Assembly (NCBI GenBank): GCA_034766995.1
Contig: CM068314.1
Coordinates: 25,889,108 to 25,953,107, forward strand
From: Acanthacorydalis orientalis
Taxonomy: Eukaryota > Arthropoda > Insecta > Megaloptera > Corydalidae
Reading direction: 5' to 3'
DNA: 64,000 nucleotides
The first letter of the stretch is position 1, and each line of letters starts with the position of its first letter. Made by a program: the position numbers and the translations under genes. Below the pieces are notes generated by a model. That model worked only from the letters and a program-made list of their open reading frames with translations. It was not told the origin of the DNA and searched no databases. Positions 61,329-64,000 of the stretch are shown here, piece by piece.

Positions 61329-61562
61329 TGTTAAGGATATCTTACTGATCTGTCGACTGATTGGTGGCACATCTGTGAACTGGAAGGATCTCGCTGAGAG
61401 CGTGCTAAGGGATATGGGTTTGGGATGTATTGGATGTCAGTCAGTGTATAATAAAGCGTCATCAGCGTACGACCGACTGCATCGTGTGTGAATACAGTTA
61501 GCACAGACTGTGTGTAAATAAAGTATTCTGTAGGTAACAAAACAGTTGTTATTCCTCTAAAA
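61329..61562 (+). mobile_element. Probable copia-type solo LTR
   Basis: The 234-bp block begins TGTTAAGG and ends CCTCTAAAA, one change from the CTCTAACA that would mirror its start. The flanks ACTAT (61324-61328) and ACTGT (61563-61567) match at four of five positions, the duplication size of LTR elements. Inside, TGTGTAAATAAAGTATTCTG looks like a polyadenylation region. There is no adjacent tRNA primer-binding site and no gag/pol sequence, so it would be a solo LTR left by recombination. Its base composition differs sharply from the AT-rich flanks. Confidence 0.5.
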
Positions 61563-62566
61563 ACTGTCGTGGTCGTATATACACTCAAGAAAAGGGCATC
61601 TTCGGACTGAGCCCCAATTCCTTAAAGTGCTTTGTGTCAGGGAAGAAACAACCATTCCTCTCCGACATCTGAATTCAATACAACTATTATTTAAAAAGGA
61701 ATGAAATCTTATTGGATTCTTCCTAGAGAATGAATATTTTAATACTACACACGTCAAAGAAACATTCTTTTATTCCGTGGTAGCGTAAAAAGTTTCATAT
61801 TAAATAAAATAATCAAGTAGTGAGAAGCAAGAATAGTTTCCGGAAACAAACACTGTTTATTTCATTAGAGAATTTAATTTGCATTACAAACTAGCAAAAA
61901 CTGCTCGATTCATTACAGACAACTTCTATTTAATGAAAATCCGTTATCACCACGTATACTCTATTCATTAAACGATAAATAAACCTCGAAATCAGCTTTT
62001 CCATTTAGTAATAACCACCAACATATAAATCTAAAAAACAAAAACACACACGCACACAAAATACTAATTAAATTAATGCAATCTATTAACTAATATAATT
62101 TCAAATGAATGCAATCCATTATTCTGAAAACAATATTAAATATGCCTGTAGGTAATATAAAACAAACACCAACTACAGTATCATCATATAACTGAATCGG
62201 TTTAATGTTTTATGCTGTTCATTAATTTCACACTCTACAAATATGTTACAACATCCACGCAATAACAATAACAATAAAACAAAGAGCTTGTTTACCTTAC
62301 TCTATATTCTTGTAATTTAAATATTGCATTCACGCATTAAATAGTCATAACTTAGTTACAATGGTTATAAAATGTATAATTAAATCTTATAACGATTTTC
62401 AGGAATATTTCTCTTTATTATTTGTTCAATAACTTTAGTGCAATGGTTAACAAGAAAACATTATTTTCAAGTTTATCTACGCACATACTCTTATATGTGT
62501 AAGTATATTTAATACATATTATTACACAAATTATTTAATACATGCCATGTGGATTTTATTCATTTA

Positions 62567-62591
62567 ATATATATATATATATATATATATA
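62567..62591. repeat. (TA)12 microsatellite
   Basis: Short TA array. Confidence 0.9.
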
Positions 62592-62653
62592 AATTTAAAA
62601 TATGTGCACTAATATTTTTGAAATTTTTATCTCTTATACTTGTTTGTATATTT

Positions 62654-62670
62654 ACACACCACACACACAT

Positions 62671-62713
<43 letters not shown>
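62654..62713. repeat. (CA)n-(TA)n compound microsatellite
   Basis: About 16 CA units with a CATACA break, then about 12 TA units. Confidence 0.94.
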
Positions 62714-63672
62714 ATTAATGAAAACTTGAAAACTATTTTATATTGAATTCTGTAGATAAATTATCATAATAGATCGTCAAATCAAACAGGTTTCAAATGC
62801 GAGAGTAGAAGATTGAAACCATAATATGACAAAGCGTCTTAAATTTCTATTGTTAAATATTTATTCTCAAGGACCAAATTTAAAAAGACTACGATCTCGT
62901 ACGTAGTCGTAGTAGACGTTTTACTTTTTATACCCAGCACTTCCACCAACTGAAAGATTACTAGACATTCTTCATTTCAAGATTCACAAGTGGGTTTACT
63001 GTATTTTAATTAGGTAAAATGTCCCGTCCGCATTAGCAATGCTTACAGGGACCAATTACATTACCGCAAAGTGGGTAGCTTCTCTAATTCATCTGATGGA
63101 AAAGCAGAAGTAGAAGAAGTTAAGACTTCGCTTCAGGCCGTTGCAGTGCCGCTGTCTCTTTGAAACACTGTGCTGCGGATTAAAGTTTCATTCTGTGTTA
63201 CTCGTCAACTTGATGAAGTGGTACTTGTCTTTTGCATCAGTTACTACTTTCATGTCTGATTTCACAATCGTAACAAATAGAAAAATATTTCTTTTAGATT
63301 TTAATTTAAAAAAAAAACTATTGTATTATCTTCTTTCATGAATACAATTATTACCAGCAAATGTAGAAAGTGCATTTATTAATGAATTTGACTAATCTTG
63401 GTATCATTGAAAAGAATCTTAAATATACTGTGTGCATTCTAAATTTATTTTTCAATATTTTTTATTTTAATAAATAAATATTTTAATTGTATTTTATCAA
63501 TTATTCAAATAAACTATTCTCATTCTCATTTTCATTTGTAAATTTACATTAAATATCAAAAAAACTTCAATTGTTATTTTTATTTTTTTTTATTCTAACT
63601 AATCAATGATCTGAATGCATATTTAATTAAACTGCAATACTTTTCATTATAAAAATTAAATTATTATTTATT

Positions 63673-63674
<2 letters not shown>

Positions 63675-63721
<47 letters not shown>
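63675..63721. repeat. (TA)23 microsatellite
   Basis: Uninterrupted TA array. Confidence 0.95.
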
Positions 63722-63725
<4 letters not shown>

Positions 63726-64000
63726 TATGTTTATTTTATAGATGTATGAAAGTGTCGTTTGTTTTATCATAAACATAAAATAAAAATATAAAGTTAGTCA
63801 TCAATGATTTATTCATTTTTAAGCTTAAGTTAAAATTCCATTAACGAAAAATGAATAGGTTGGATATCAATTACATCATTATGCCATTATAGGGAGCTTT
63901 AAGAGAATTTAACGCGTTAACGCCAAACAGTTCCCTTTCAGTGCTTGTGTCGTAGTTTAGTATTCTCGAGAGTCCTCTTCTCAACACTGTTTGAAATACT
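63722..64000. other. Non-coding window end
   Basis: AT-rich to about 63880, then more balanced. TTTAACGCGTTAACGCCAAA at 63919-63938 could be a transposon terminus that continues beyond the window, but one end is not enough to call it. Confidence 0.35.

Larger units (their letters stand above)
61570..63660. other. Gene-free DNA
   Basis: No gene is recognised. A balanced patch at about 62880-63250 contains a 66-codon plus frame of no known type. TA tracts are listed separately. Confidence 0.42.

Noticed and set aside
63919..63940. TTAACGCGTTAACGCC as a piggyBac end
   Set aside because: It is a single palindromic word near the window edge with no partner visible.

Overview
The window is nuclear DNA from an animal, probably an invertebrate and most likely an arthropod. 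It is roughly three-quarters A+T by eye and is crowded with (TA)n microsatellites, about one long tract every 1.2 to 1.5 kb. No complete cellular protein-coding gene could be recognised on either strand. Nearly all open frames are short and many consist of translated (TA)n (runs of alternating Tyr and Ile). The arthropod suggestion rests mainly on a nuclear mitochondrial insertion (NUMT) at about 14243-14425. It joins the end of COX2 to what looks like the start of trnK, which is the arthropod mitochondrial order. Cephalopod DNA, which can look similar in composition, was considered and is not favoured for that reason. The window reads as a gene desert or the inside of a very long intron.

Layout of the recognisable pieces: a 559-bp deletion derivative of a mariner element at 6289-6847; a piggyBac element with intact TTAA duplications but no catalytic domain at 8960-9995; a Helitron-like repeat at 13688-14025 followed by the NUMT; a mariner catalytic-domain remnant at about 18788-18965; an almost full-length but dead Tc1-like element at 20522-21758; a candidate recursive-splicing site with a 52-nt exon at 25954-26005; a second, different mariner N-terminal remnant at 29270-29592; a hAT-like non-autonomous element at 37096-37743 that carries inside it an 80-bp mariner-derived MITE at 37198-37277; a cluster of near-perfect hairpins at 41967-42373; a 253-bp foldback MITE at 52075-52327; a possible piggyBac-type terminus at 57324; a second Helitron-like copy in the opposite orientation at 60979-61179; and a probable copia-type solo LTR at 61329-61562. 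Three tRNA-like SINE heads lie near 13286, 32471 and 47442.

Between these, stretches of 200-600 bp with more balanced composition and frequent CpG stand out from the AT-rich background. They hold no recognised gene and could be old repeats, untranslated exons or regulatory DNA. The one sequence that argues for a host gene is the tandem acceptor/donor at 25953/25954 with a second donor at 26006, which fits a ratchet point inside a long plus-strand intron. The mobile elements are nearly all decayed, so the window looks like a slowly accumulating graveyard of DNA transposons. The nested and paired elements (the mariner derivative and the 80-bp MITE; the two Helitron-like copies) allow some relative dating. 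No alignment or database search was possible, and identities rest on recognised protein motifs, termini and target-site duplications.
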